Source: Propionibacteriaceae bacterium
GTDB taxonomy: Bacteria > Actinomycetota > Actinomycetes > Propionibacteriales > Propionibacteriaceae
Length of the DNA: 64,000 nt
Assembly (NCBI GenBank): GCA_031271975.1
Contig: JAISUR010000042.1
Coordinates: 19,903-83,902 of the forward strand
Direction of reading: 5' to 3'
Shown: one piece after another, positions 26,944 through 35,093 of the stretch
Position numbering within the stretch: the first letter of the stretch is position 1
Layout: every line of letters begins with the position of its first letter
Made by a program: the position numbers and the translations under genes
Notes under the pieces: generated by a model
Database searches by the model: none
Told to the model about the DNA's origin: nothing
The model's input: the letters and a program-made list of their open reading frames with translations, nothing else

Positions 26944-27660
26944 ATGACAACCCACATCGTTGCAGCGGGCGGTGGCGGCTTCTCCATGGCGGAGAACGGC
27001 GCGCCCACCAACCTCGACCGCTACCTTCTCGAATTGACCGGCAAGAGCGCGCCGCTGGTGTGCTTCGCGCCGACGGCATCGGCCGACGACCCGCAGTACA
27101 TCAACAAGTTCTTGATGGCGTACGGGCAGTTGGGCGTGCGGTCGATGGTGCTCACGTTGTGGCACAGCGATTCGAAGGCGAGCGTCGAGCGGCTGCGCGA
27201 GGCAGACTTGGTGCTCGTGGGCGGCGGTCACACGGTCAATTTGATGGCGCTATGGCACGCGCACAAGGTGGACCGCGCACTGCGGGCGATGGCCAAAGAG
27301 GGCGACGTGGTGCTGGCCGGGGTGTCCGCGGGCGGCGCCTGCTGGTTCGAGGGCTGCGTGACGGATTCTTTCGGCGACGTGGCGCCTTGGCGCGGCGGCC
27401 TGGAGATCCTGCCCGGCTCGTTCTGCCCGCATTACGACGGCGAATCCGACCGCGCCCCGGCTTTCAGCGAGGCGATCGCAGACGGCGAGCTGCCCGGCGG
27501 CTGGGCGGCCGACGACGGCGCCGCCATCCACTTTATCGACGGCACGCCGGTGGATTTCATCGCCGAACGCAAAGGCCAGCGCGTGTACCGCATTCTCCCC
27601 TCCGACCTGCCAACTTCGTCAGGCGTGCTGTCGGAAGCCCAGGAGATGACGATTCTCTGA
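26944..27660 (+). CDS. peptidase E-type serine peptidase (family S51)
   Basis: A 238-residue protein of the S51/class I glutamine amidotransferase-like fold. The nucleophile elbow GVSAGG (Ser near residue 129) and GGGHTVNLM near residue 95 match the peptidase E group; LWHS and the C-terminal QRVYRI also fit. Members cleave Asp-X dipeptides or cyanophycin fragments; the exact substrate is uncertain. ATG 26944 is 7 bases after CAAGAT, a possible weak leaderless -10. Convergent with guaA, with only 15 bases between. Confidence 0.9.
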   Translation: MTTHIVAAGGGGFSMAENGAPTNLDRYLLELTGKSAPLVCFAPTASADDPQYINKFLMAYGQLGVRSMVLTLWHSDSKASVERLREADLVLVGGGHTVNLMALWHAHKVDRALRAMAKEGDVVLAGVSAGGACWFEGCVTDSFGDVAPWRGGLEILPGSFCPHYDGESDRAPAFSEAIADGELPGGWAADDGAAIHFIDGTPVDFIAERKGQRVYRILPSDLPTSSGVLSEAQEMTIL

Positions 27661-27675
27661 CCACCCGGACGGTGA

Positions 27676-29235
27676 TCACTCCCACTCGATCGTGCCCGGC
27701 GGTTTGCTGGTCACGTCGAGGACTACGCGGTTGACCTCGGGAACTTCGTTCGTGATGCGGGTGGAGATACGTTCCAGGACGTCGTAGGGCAGGCGGCCCC
27801 AGTCGGCGGTCATCGCGTCTTCGCTGGTCACGGGACGCAGCACGATCGGGTGGCCGTAGGTGCGGCCATCGCCCTGGACGCCCACCGAACGCACGTCTGC
27901 GAGCAGCACCACGGGGAATTGCCAAATGGCGTCGTCCAGCCCGGCGGCGGTGGTTTCCGCGCGAACGATGGCGTCGGCTTCGCGCAGGATTCGCAGGCGT
28001 TCGGCGTCGACGGCGCCAATGATGCGGATGGCCAGCCCTGGGCCGGGGAACGGATGGCGCCCCACGATCTCTTGCGGCAGGCCCAATTGGCGGCCGACCT
28101 GGCGCACCTCGTCTTTGAACAGCGTGCGCAGCGGCTCAACCAGCTCGAACTGCAAATCGTCCGGCAGCCCGCCCACGTTGTGGTGGGACTTGATGTTGGC
28201 CGCGCCTTCGCCGCCGCCCGATTCGACCACGTCCGGGTAGAGCGTCCCCTGCACCAAGAAGCCGACCGCGCCTCCGGTTTCGGCGATCACCTCGCGTTCG
28301 GCCTCCTCGAAAGTGCGGATGAACTCGCGCCCGATGATCTTGCGCTTCTGCTCCGGTTCAGTGACGCCCGCCAGATAGCCGAGGAACGACGCGGACGCGT
28401 CCACCACCTTCAACTTGGCGCCGGTCGCGGCCACGAAGTCGCGTTCCACCTGCTCCCGCTCCCCCTTGCGCAGCAGCCCGTGGTCGACGAAAACGCAGGT
28501 GAGCCGGTCTCCGATGGCGCGCTGCACCAGCGCCGCCGCCACCGCCGAGTCGACGCCGCCGGACAGCCCGCAGATGGCCTGGCCATCGCCGACCTGGGCG
28601 CGGATCTTGGCCACCTGCTCGTCGACGATGTTCACGGATGTCCAGGTGGGCTGGCATCCGGCGATGTCGTAGAGGAAATGCTCCAACACCGTCTGCCCGT
28701 GCTCGGTGTGCAGCACTTCGGGATGCCACTGCACGCCGGCCAACCCCTGCTCGGGCGCCTCCATCGCGGCGACCGTAGCCCGCGGTGACCGGGCGATGAC
28801 AGCGAATCCCTCGGGCGCGGCGGTGACCTCGTCCCCATGCGACATCCAACTCGTCAGCGTGCCGGGCAAGCCGCGCAGCAGCACCCCCGGCTCCAGCACG
28901 GACACGGACGTGCGCCCGTATTCGCGCTGCCCCGAGTGGGCGACATTCCCGCCCAACACCTGCGCCATGGCCTGCATTCCGTAGCAAATGCCGAAAACAG
29001 CCACGCCGGATCGCAGCAAGGCCGGATCGAGCGCGGGCGCGCCCGGCTCATACACCGACGACGGCCCACCCGAGAGGATGATCGCCTTGGGCCCCTTGGC
29101 GAGCATCTCGGCGGCCGGCATGGAATGCGGCACAATCTCGGAATACACCCGCGCCTCGCGCACCCGCCGCGCGATCAACTGCGCGTACTGCGCCCCGTAG
29201 TCGACAACCAGAACCAGATCGTGCGCACTCGTCAT
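27676..29235 (-). CDS. guaA: GMP synthase (glutamine-hydrolysing)
   Basis: A 519-residue two-domain enzyme that aminates XMP to GMP. The N-terminal class I glutaminase domain has the nucleophile in GICYGM and the His-Glu of VQWHPEV; the ATP-pyrophosphatase domain has the PP-loop GLSGGVDS near residue 225, and the protein ends in the family's PPGTIEWE. The start is ATG 29235, 7 bases after TAGACT; an extension to 29289 is unsupported. The toxin gene of the RES module lies 87 bases upstream on the same strand. Confidence 0.97.
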   Translation of the reverse strand: MTSAHDLVLVVDYGAQYAQLIARRVREARVYSEIVPHSMPAAEMLAKGPKAIILSGGPSSVYEPGAPALDPALLRSGVAVFGICYGMQAMAQVLGGNVAHSGQREYGRTSVSVLEPGVLLRGLPGTLTSWMSHGDEVTAAPEGFAVIARSPRATVAAMEAPEQGLAGVQWHPEVLHTEHGQTVLEHFLYDIAGCQPTWTSVNIVDEQVAKIRAQVGDGQAICGLSGGVDSAVAAALVQRAIGDRLTCVFVDHGLLRKGEREQVERDFVAATGAKLKVVDASASFLGYLAGVTEPEQKRKIIGREFIRTFEEAEREVIAETGGAVGFLVQGTLYPDVVESGGGEGAANIKSHHNVGGLPDDLQFELVEPLRTLFKDEVRQVGRQLGLPQEIVGRHPFPGPGLAIRIIGAVDAERLRILREADAIVRAETTAAGLDDAIWQFPVVLLADVRSVGVQGDGRTYGHPIVLRPVTSEDAMTADWGRLPYDVLERISTRITNEVPEVNRVVLDVTSKPPGTIEWE

Positions 29236-29242
29236 AGGCGGA

Positions 29243-29248
29243 AGTCTA
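29243..29248 (-). promoter_or_regulatory. -10 hexamer of guaA
   Basis: TAGACT on the minus strand ends 7 bases before the ATG at 29235. It gives guaA its own leaderless start, independent of the toxin operon upstream. Confidence 0.6.
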
Positions 29249-29322
29249 GTGGCCACAAGTTTCGGCCAGGAAAACGACGACCAGGCCATGGCGCCGGGGC
29301 GTATTTCCCGAGCTGCCGTCCG

Positions 29323-29946
29323 TCAAGCGATCACATCCAGCGAGCGCAGCTCTGGCGGGCCTTGGATGGCGATACCGGCTTTGACGCACGCCGCGGCGGC
29401 GTCGATCTCAGCGACCGCATTCGCCACGCTTGGTGACACGCCAGCGGTGCCGAACAGGGCCCATGCGTTGGCCTTTCCGGGCATGAAGCGCGCTCCATAG
29501 CGGATGCCGCTGAAGCCGGATTCGCAAATCGCGACCGCCCAGGCCTGGGAGACCGGATACATGCTGGGCGGGCAAGCGCACAGTTCGCGCGTGATCCCCA
29601 CCCTGGCGGCCGATCTCGCCGACACATGGCCGCATCGCCACGTGCTGTTCATGGTGGCCTTGGCGACGCTGAACGTGGCCGCCAGCGCTGGCGAAACGAC
29701 GCCGGCGGCGACGACGCGTTCGCGCAGCCGCTCCCGAACAGCCGTCTCCAAATTGTCGGCCACGTACAGCGTGCCCATCGGCTCGGGAAGATCGAAACGG
29801 CCCAGCCCGGTCCCTGAGAACCACCACGGGTCATTGCTGACTGAGTGGGCGCGGTACACAGTGGTTCCCGCACGCAGAACCGCGACTGCGAGCGCGCGAA
29901 GATCCTGATCCGCCGCAGGTGGCAGCAAGGCAGATCCGTCCGTCAT
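29323..29946 (-). CDS. RES-domain toxin
   Basis: A 207-residue protein with the three residue groups that name the RES family: Arg in TTVYRAH (R32), Glu in NLETAV (E67) with the preceding LYVAD strand, and Ser in ESGFSGIRYGAR (S146). RES toxins such as MbcT consume NAD+ by hydrolysis or phosphorolysis and arrest growth. The start is ATG 29946, which overlaps the stop of the antitoxin gene in an ATGA junction, as is usual for antitoxin-first pairs. The frame continues upstream to 30300 only as an out-of-phase shadow of the antitoxin. It is slightly longer at its N-terminus than the core domain. Confidence 0.88.
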   Translation of the reverse strand: MTDGSALLPPAADQDLRALAVAVLRAGTTVYRAHSVSNDPWWFSGTGLGRFDLPEPMGTLYVADNLETAVRERLRERVVAAGVVSPALAATFSVAKATMNSTWRCGHVSARSAARVGITRELCACPPSMYPVSQAWAVAICESGFSGIRYGARFMPGKANAWALFGTAGVSPSVANAVAEIDAAAACVKAGIAIQGPPELRSLDVIA

Positions 29947-30458
29947 GCGGCGATCCACGACTGCGCATCGGCACGCGCCTCGGCCAGGACGGCGGCCAGG
30001 TCTCCGCTGCGAAGCCGCTGCGCCATTGTGCTCTGGCCCGGCAACTGCGCGTTCAGCCAGGCAGCCCATGTCCACGCATCGTCCACTCCTGAAGCCAGGG
30101 CCGCGACAACCTCGCGCAGCCCTGGCAGCCTCCGCCCCGAGTCGTCGAACTGAAAGGCCGGGTAGACGGCGACTCCGTCGGCCGTAGTCAGGCGCAGGAT
30201 CGACTTCTGCTGGACGAACTGGTGAATGGCCTGCCGGCTTATGCCCAACCACTTGGACAGGCCCCGCGTCGTGTACACCGGGCCCACGGTCTGGCTCCAA
30301 CGGGAAGCTTCCGGAATCGACGCCACCATACGCGTCACAACGGCATCGAGGGGGCCGACAGCCTTCAGGTCGCGGCCGCGCAACTCGGCGCGCAGCAAGG
30401 TGAGCAGGCGCTCCTCTATCTCGGAGGCTTCGTCTCGTTCATGCACACTCAAGGCCAT
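29943..30458 (-). CDS. Xre/MbcA-like antitoxin of the RES module
   Basis: A 171-residue protein. A central helix-turn-helix reads GLSKWLGISRQAIHQFV (about residues 69-85), followed by a beta hairpin with PAFQFDDSGR and a C-terminal helical region ending in DLAAVLAEAR that resembles the DUF2384-type toxin-binding domain. It should bind and inhibit the RES toxin and repress its own promoter. ATG 30458 lies 6 bases after a CATACT hexamer that sits inside an array of CTTGAC boxes. The gene follows aroK by 12 bases. Confidence 0.85.
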   Translation of the reverse strand: MALSVHERDEASEIEERLLTLLRAELRGRDLKAVGPLDAVVTRMVASIPEASRWSQTVGPVYTTRGLSKWLGISRQAIHQFVQQKSILRLTTADGVAVYPAFQFDDSGRRLPGLREVVAALASGVDDAWTWAAWLNAQLPGQSTMAQRLRSGDLAAVLAEARADAQSWIAA

Positions 30459-30494
30459 GCGTCAAGTATGTCAAGTAACGTCAAGTGCGTCAAG
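30459..30494 (-). promoter_or_regulatory. promoter and operator array of the RES/Xre module (four CTTGAC boxes)
   Basis: On the minus strand CTTGAC starts at 30494, 30485, 30475 and 30466, spacings of 9, 10 and 9 bases. The first box provides a -35 TTGACG (30493-30488), then exactly 17 bases later comes CATACT (30470-30465) as -10, and 6 bases further the antitoxin ATG. The remaining boxes therefore fill the spacer, overlap the -10 and reach the start site. The array also overlaps the aroK stop codon. The layout is what an autorepressor operator would look like. Confidence 0.75.
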
Positions 30495-30935
30495 CAGATC
30501 TGCCGACATGGCGTCGGCGATCTTGGTCGCCACCTGCGCGTAGAGCGGTTGGCGGGCGGCGAAGCGGGCGGCGAGGTTCGCGGAGTTGAGCACCGGGCGG
30601 GACGGGTCGTCGCCGAGGCGGGCCAGGGCGTCCTGAAGTGAAATGCGCAGCCAGATGACCTCGTGGCCGGCCAGCAGATCACGCACCGCCGGGGTTTCAA
30701 CAGCGCCGCCGCCGAGCGAGACCACGGCTTGAGGACCGGTCAGCGTTTCGCGGATGGCGTCCTCCTCCAGGTCGCGGAAGGTTGCCTCGCCAGCGCTGGC
30801 GAAGATGTCCGCGATGGGCCCGTGGCGGGCTGCGATGACGTCGTCGGTATCCACGAAAGGCAGGCCCAGGCGCTGCGCCAAGGCGGCGCCCAAGGTCGTC
30901 TTGCCAGCTCCCATGAAGCCGACAAGAACAATCAC
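30471..30935 (-). CDS. aroK: shikimate kinase
   Basis: A 154-residue P-loop kinase that phosphorylates shikimate at the 3-hydroxyl. GFMGAGKTT at residues 6-14 is the Walker A loop; DTDD, FRDLEE and SLGGGAV are the shikimate-binding and lid regions, and PSRPVLN supplies the ATP-lid Arg. GTG start in a GTGA junction with aroE. Its 3' end contains the first boxes of the antitoxin operator. The length is slightly short for the family, with a brief C-terminus. Confidence 0.95.
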   Translation of the reverse strand: MIVLVGFMGAGKTTLGAALAQRLGLPFVDTDDVIAARHGPIADIFASAGEATFRDLEEDAIRETLTGPQAVVSLGGGAVETPAVRDLLAGHEVIWLRISLQDALARLGDDPSRPVLNSANLAARFAARQPLYAQVATKIADAMSADLLDALDVT

Positions 30936-31723
30936 TTGGCCGCCTCGGCCATGGCGGCGATGGGAGCCTCGCGGCCGGTGAACAACTCAAACTGGCGAGC
31001 CGCTTGGCGCACCAGCAATTCCTTGCCCGAAACCACCGTGGCGCCCGCGGCGGCGCCGGCTTGGGCCAGCGGAGTCGGCCAGCCGTCGTAGACCACGTCG
31101 AGCAGCACCTTGACGTTGCTGAACGCGTAACGCTCGATGTCATCGGGCCCGATCACTCCGGCGGGCAGGGTGGACACCAGGGCCGGGGCCTCATTCTGCT
31201 CCCAAGACACCAGCCGGTTGGGTGCCACGGCGACGCCAACCTGTTCGCCAAGCTCGGCAAGCCGTGCGGCGGCTTCCAGGTCGCGCGCATAGACGAAGAC
31301 CCTGCGAGCGCCCAGGTCGCGCAGGGCGATGAGCGCCGACGTGGCGGTGGCTCCCGCCCCCAGAACCGCCGCGTCGTGGTAGTCCTTCCAGTGCGGCCGC
31401 AACACGTCCACGATGCCGCCGATGTCGGTATTGTCGGCTTCCCAACCGCCGGTGATCTTCACCAGCGTGTTGGCCACGCCTGAATCCGCGGCGGCCTTGG
31501 TGTGCTGTTTGGCCAGTTCAAAGGCGCGGCGTTTGAGCGGCATCGTCAGGGAAAATCCCTCGTACTCCTCCGCGTTCGCGGCTAGAAACGCTTCCAGTTC
31601 GGCCGTAGTGACTTCAAAACTGTCGTATTGCCAGTTGGCCAAACCCAAGGCCGCGAAGCCGGCCTCGTGCAGGGCCGGCGAGAGCGAATGGGCGATCGGC
31701 GAGCCGAGCACTGCTGCTTTCAT
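30932..31723 (-). CDS. aroE: shikimate dehydrogenase
   Basis: A 263-residue NADP-dependent reductase of 3-dehydroshikimate. The substrate site is marked by SPIAHSLSP near residue 8, the catalytic Lys in TMPLKRRAF and ADNTDIGG near residue 100; the nucleotide-binding glycines follow in LGAGATATSA. ATG 31723 has GGGGAGG upstream and overlaps the threonine aldolase stop (ATGA); the frame extends to 31762 without support. It is coupled to aroK downstream. Confidence 0.95.
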   Translation of the reverse strand: MKAAVLGSPIAHSLSPALHEAGFAALGLANWQYDSFEVTTAELEAFLAANAEEYEGFSLTMPLKRRAFELAKQHTKAAADSGVANTLVKITGGWEADNTDIGGIVDVLRPHWKDYHDAAVLGAGATATSALIALRDLGARRVFVYARDLEAAARLAELGEQVGVAVAPNRLVSWEQNEAPALVSTLPAGVIGPDDIERYAFSNVKVLLDVVYDGWPTPLAQAGAAAGATVVSGKELLVRQAARQFELFTGREAPIAAMAEAAK

Positions 31724-32754
31724 GAGAGGACCTCCCCAAGGATTTGGCCTGCGCGCAGGCATTCTTCATAGCTGACGTCAAGATGGGTGACGGCGCGAAC
31801 GGCCTTGGCGCCGACTGCGTGGACGAAAACGCCTCGGCTCTTGGCCGCGGCGACAATTTGCGCCGCGGGAACCGCGCCGGAGTCCAACACGACGATGTTC
31901 GTGACCACCGACGCCGGATCTATCGCGGCAGGGGCACGCTGCGCGACCGCCGCGGCGAAGGCTTTCGCGGCGGCATGGTCCTCGGCCAGACGCGCGATGT
32001 TGTTTTCAACCGCGTAACGTGCGGCCGCCGCCAGCACGCCGGCCTGCCGCCAAGCCCCGCCGAGGCGTTTGCGCTGGATGCGCGCCCGGGCGATCGTGTC
32101 CTGGTCGGAGCACAGCATCGAACCCACGGGCGCGCCCAAGCCCTTCGAGAAACACACGTTCACCGTGTCGAAACAGTCCGCGTACTCGCTCAGCGGCACG
32201 CCGGCCGCGACGTGGGCGTTCCATAGCCGCGCCCCGTCCAGGTGCATCTTCACACCCGCGGCCAGGCAGGTCTGCCGGATCGCGCGCACCGCGTCGATGG
32301 GCTGCACCGTGCCGCCGCCGAAGTTGTGCGTGTTTTCCAGCGCGACGGCTGCCGTGGACACCTGGTACGGCCCGGCGTTCGGCTGCAACATCGCCGCCAC
32401 GGCCGCCGGGTCGGCAACACCCGAATCCGAGGCCCAGGTGCGGGTGGTAACGCCGTGCAGCGCCGCGTGGGCGCCCATCTCCGCCCGCACGATGTGGGCC
32501 AACACGTCGCAGAGGATTTCCTGCCCGGGACCCACCAGCGACCACACGCCCAACAGGTTCGACATGGAGCCCGTCATCGTGAACAGCGCGGCCGGCTTGC
32601 CCAGCAGCGCCGCAACTTCTTCCTCAAGGGCATTGACGGTGGGGTCCTCCGCGAAAACGTCGTCGCCGACCTCGGCTTCGGCCATTGCCTTCCGCATACC
32701 CGCAGACGGCTTTGTCAGGGTGTCAGAGCGTAAATCGATCACACCGATATTCAA
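31720..32754 (-). CDS. ltaE: low-specificity L-threonine aldolase
   Basis: A 344-residue fold-type I PLP enzyme that cleaves L-threonine or L-allo-threonine to glycine and acetaldehyde. The N-terminal IDLRSDTLTKPS is the family hallmark and the PLP-binding Lys is in FSKGLGAPVGS near residue 205; HLDGARLWNA precedes it. The start appears to be TTG 32754, 11 bases after a GGAGG that lies in the end of aroG; GTG 32742 is possible but far from that site. It sits between aroG and aroE in one operon, which is unusual; it may supply glycine rather than act in aromatic synthesis. Confidence 0.93.
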   Translation of the reverse strand: MNIGVIDLRSDTLTKPSAGMRKAMAEAEVGDDVFAEDPTVNALEEEVAALLGKPAALFTMTGSMSNLLGVWSLVGPGQEILCDVLAHIVRAEMGAHAALHGVTTRTWASDSGVADPAAVAAMLQPNAGPYQVSTAAVALENTHNFGGGTVQPIDAVRAIRQTCLAAGVKMHLDGARLWNAHVAAGVPLSEYADCFDTVNVCFSKGLGAPVGSMLCSDQDTIARARIQRKRLGGAWRQAGVLAAAARYAVENNIARLAEDHAAAKAFAAAVAQRAPAAIDPASVVTNIVVLDSGAVPAAQIVAAAKSRGVFVHAVGAKAVRAVTHLDVSYEECLRAGQILGEVLS

Positions 32755-32757
32755 CCA

Positions 32758-34146
32758 CTAGAAGTCCTCCGGCTTGTACGCCTGGACGGCGTTGCCGTGG
32801 GAGGCGCGGCCGGCAGCCAAGCGTTCGGCGATCATGAAGGCCAGTTCCAGGGACTGGTTGCGGTTGAGGCGCGGGTCGCAGGCCGTTTCGTAGTGGGCGG
32901 CCAGGTCGGCCTCGGCGAGCTCGTCGACACCGCCCACGCACTCAGTGACGTCGCCGCCGGTGAGTTCCACGTGGACGCCGCCGGGCCAGGTGCCGAGTTC
33001 GTCGTGGACGTCGAAGAAGCCGTTGACCTCCTCGACGACATCGCTGAAGGCCCGCGTCTTGTAGCCGTTCGCGGACGAGAACGTGTTCCCATGCATTGGG
33101 TCGCACACCCAAGCGACCTTGCGCCCGGTGTCCTCGACGGCTTCGATGATCGGCGGCAGCACTTCGCGCACGTTGTCCGCGCCCATCCGGGTGATCACGG
33201 TGACGCGGCCCGGCTCCTGGTTCGGATCCAGGCGGGCCAGCAGCGCCACCACATCGTCCGGGTCGGCGGTGGGGCCGAGTTTCACGCCCACCGGGTTGCG
33301 CAAGTGCCGCAGCAGTTCGACGTGGGCGCCGTCCACCTGGCGGGTGCGCTCCCCCAGCCAGACCATGTGCGCGGAGACGTCGTAGGGTGTGCCGGTGCGC
33401 GAATCGATGCGCGTCAGAGCGTGCTCGTACTCCAGCAGCAGGGCCTCGTGCGACGAATACAGATCGACCGTGCGGAACTGGTCGTTGTCCACGCCGCACG
33501 CCACCATGAACGCCAGCGCCCGCTCGATCTCGCCCGCCATCGTCTCGTAGCGCTCCTCCACGTTGGAGTTGCGCACAAAGTCGGAATTCCAGGTGTGCAC
33601 GGTGCGCAGGTCGGCGAAACCGCCCTTCACGAAGGCGCGCAGCAAGTTGAGGGTGGCCGAGGACCGGTTGTAGACCTCCACCAGCCGATTCGGGTCGTGC
33701 GCGCGGGCGGCGGGGTCAAAATCGAGGGAGTTGACCGCGTCGCCGCGGTAGGCCGGCAGCGTGACGCCGTCGCGGGTTTCAGTGTCGGACGAGCGCGGCT
33801 TGGCGTATTGCCCGGCGATGCGGCCCACTTTGACGACCGGCACCTGCGCCGCGTAGGTGAGCACCACGGCCATTGAAAGCAGCACCCGCAGCTTGCCCCG
33901 GATGTCCTGCGCGGTCACGGAGTCGAAGCACTCCGCGCAGTCGCCGCCCTGCAACAGGAACGAGCGCCCAGCGGCCACAGCCGCGATCTTGCGGCGCAAC
34001 TCGTCGCACTCTCCGGCGAAAACGAGCGGCGGGCGGGCCCGCAACTCCGCCAAGACCCGCGCGACAGCGTCCGGGTCGGCGTACGACGGCTGCTGCGCCG
34101 CCGGGAGCGCGTGCAGTTCTTCCAGGGTGGGGATTACGTCAGCCAC
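32758..34146 (-). CDS. aroG: 3-deoxy-D-arabino-heptulosonate-7-phosphate synthase, class II
   Basis: A 462-residue enzyme that condenses phosphoenolpyruvate and erythrose-4-phosphate, the first step of the shikimate pathway. The class II (plant-like) family is recognised by FLLQGGDCAECF near residue 64, KVGRIAGQYAKPRS near residue 101, and VWVCDPMHGNT-like text (AWVCDPMHGNTF) near residue 344, which includes metal ligands. GTG 34146 is 7 bases after TATTCT. It begins the aroG-ltaE-aroE-aroK operon. Confidence 0.97.
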   Translation of the reverse strand: MADVIPTLEELHALPAAQQPSYADPDAVARVLAELRARPPLVFAGECDELRRKIAAVAAGRSFLLQGGDCAECFDSVTAQDIRGKLRVLLSMAVVLTYAAQVPVVKVGRIAGQYAKPRSSDTETRDGVTLPAYRGDAVNSLDFDPAARAHDPNRLVEVYNRSSATLNLLRAFVKGGFADLRTVHTWNSDFVRNSNVEERYETMAGEIERALAFMVACGVDNDQFRTVDLYSSHEALLLEYEHALTRIDSRTGTPYDVSAHMVWLGERTRQVDGAHVELLRHLRNPVGVKLGPTADPDDVVALLARLDPNQEPGRVTVITRMGADNVREVLPPIIEAVEDTGRKVAWVCDPMHGNTFSSANGYKTRAFSDVVEEVNGFFDVHDELGTWPGGVHVELTGGDVTECVGGVDELAEADLAAHYETACDPRLNRNQSLELAFMIAERLAAGRASHGNAVQAYKPEDF

Positions 34147-34153
34147 GCAGTAG

Positions 34154-34159
34154 AGAATA
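34154..34159 (-). promoter_or_regulatory. -10 hexamer of the aro operon
   Basis: TATTCT on the minus strand ends 7 bases before GTG 34146; leaderless spacing. Confidence 0.6.
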
Positions 34160-34261
34160 CGGCCAGGCGGGGTTTTATTCCCAACTGCGTCACCACAGAC
34201 GTGTCCTCGCTGCGCTGCGATCTTTTGCGGGGACGCCGGAAAAGACCGGAAGGCTCAGGGC

Positions 34262-35014
34262 TCAGCCTTGCCCGGGCAACTGCGGGGCGGGCCCGCCGCC
34301 GGGACGCGGCAGCACCTTTTCGTCGGCCCCTTGTTTGGTGACCGCGCCCGACTTCACCGACGAGCCGTACACATCCACGTACTCCTGGCCGGAAAGCCGC
34401 TGGATCGCCGCCATCACCTCGTCGGTCACCCAACGCAACGTGTCGTGGTCCTCGACTCCGGCGGCGTATTCCTCGAAGCTGATCGGCTCGCCGACGACGA
34501 TCAGCGGCCGGTCGAGCCATGGCAGGCCGAGCGGGCCTTTCACCTTTTGGGTGCGGAAACACGCGAATGGGACCACCGGCACATGCGCGGCCAGGGCCAA
34601 CCTCGCGATGCCGGTCTTGCCCTTGTAGAGGCGGCCGTCGGGCGAACGCGTCCCTTCGGGGAAGATCGCCACCGCGCCGCCGTCCTTGAGCCGGGCGAGG
34701 ATCGGAGCCAACGCCGCCAGCCGGTTGCGCGGATCGGCCCGGTCGAGCGGCACCTGGTTAATCACCTTCAAGAACCACGCCACCACTTTCGAACCCAGGC
34801 CGCGGTCGCCGCGGAAAAGCTCGGCCTTGGCCGGATACAGCACCTGCCGGTGGATGAGCGCCGGCATGACGTATGCGTCGGCGGCGGCCACGTGGTTGCC
34901 GGCCAAGATGATGCCGCCGTGGGCGGGGATGTTCTGCTGGCCGGTGATCCGCCCGCGCAATACTGTGCGGAGAATCGGCGTGAACAGCAGGTACTTGAAC
35001 AGCGTATAGAACAT
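34262..35014 (-). CDS. 1-acyl-sn-glycerol-3-phosphate acyltransferase (PlsC family)
   Basis: A 250-residue membrane-associated acyltransferase. The catalytic NHVAAAD (HxxxxD, H41 and D46) and the substrate motif FPEGTRS near residue 118 are intact, with a hydrophobic N-terminus (FKYLLFTPIL) for membrane contact. It acylates lysophosphatidate in phospholipid synthesis, or a related lipid. GAGAGG is 6 bases before the ATG at 35014. The C-terminal 35 residues are a Gly/Pro-rich tail of no recognised function. Confidence 0.93.
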   Translation of the reverse strand: MFYTLFKYLLFTPILRTVLRGRITGQQNIPAHGGIILAGNHVAAADAYVMPALIHRQVLYPAKAELFRGDRGLGSKVVAWFLKVINQVPLDRADPRNRLAALAPILARLKDGGAVAIFPEGTRSPDGRLYKGKTGIARLALAAHVPVVPFACFRTQKVKGPLGLPWLDRPLIVVGEPISFEEYAAGVEDHDTLRWVTDEVMAAIQRLSGQEYVDVYGSSVKSGAVTKQGADEKVLPRPGGGPAPQLPGQG

Positions 35015-35081
35015 CGCGCCCTCTCTCGTCTCCCCGACATAATCTCACGCCCGGCATCCCACGACGGCGATTGCCCACCAC

Positions 35082-35087
35082 TACACT
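35082..35087 (+). promoter_or_regulatory. -10 hexamer of the esterase gene
   Basis: TACACT ends 6 bases before the ATG at 35094; leaderless spacing. Confidence 0.55.
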
Positions 35088-35093
35088 TCCAAT

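Noticed and set aside
29947..30300. 118-residue N-terminal extension of the RES toxin
   Set aside because: It lies over the antitoxin in another phase and is Arg/Gly-rich; the ATGA start at 29946 matches the domain start.
30461..30494. CRISPR-like short repeats
   Set aside because: The repeats are 6-7 bases with 3-4 base gaps, far too short for CRISPR, and fit a promoter-operator.
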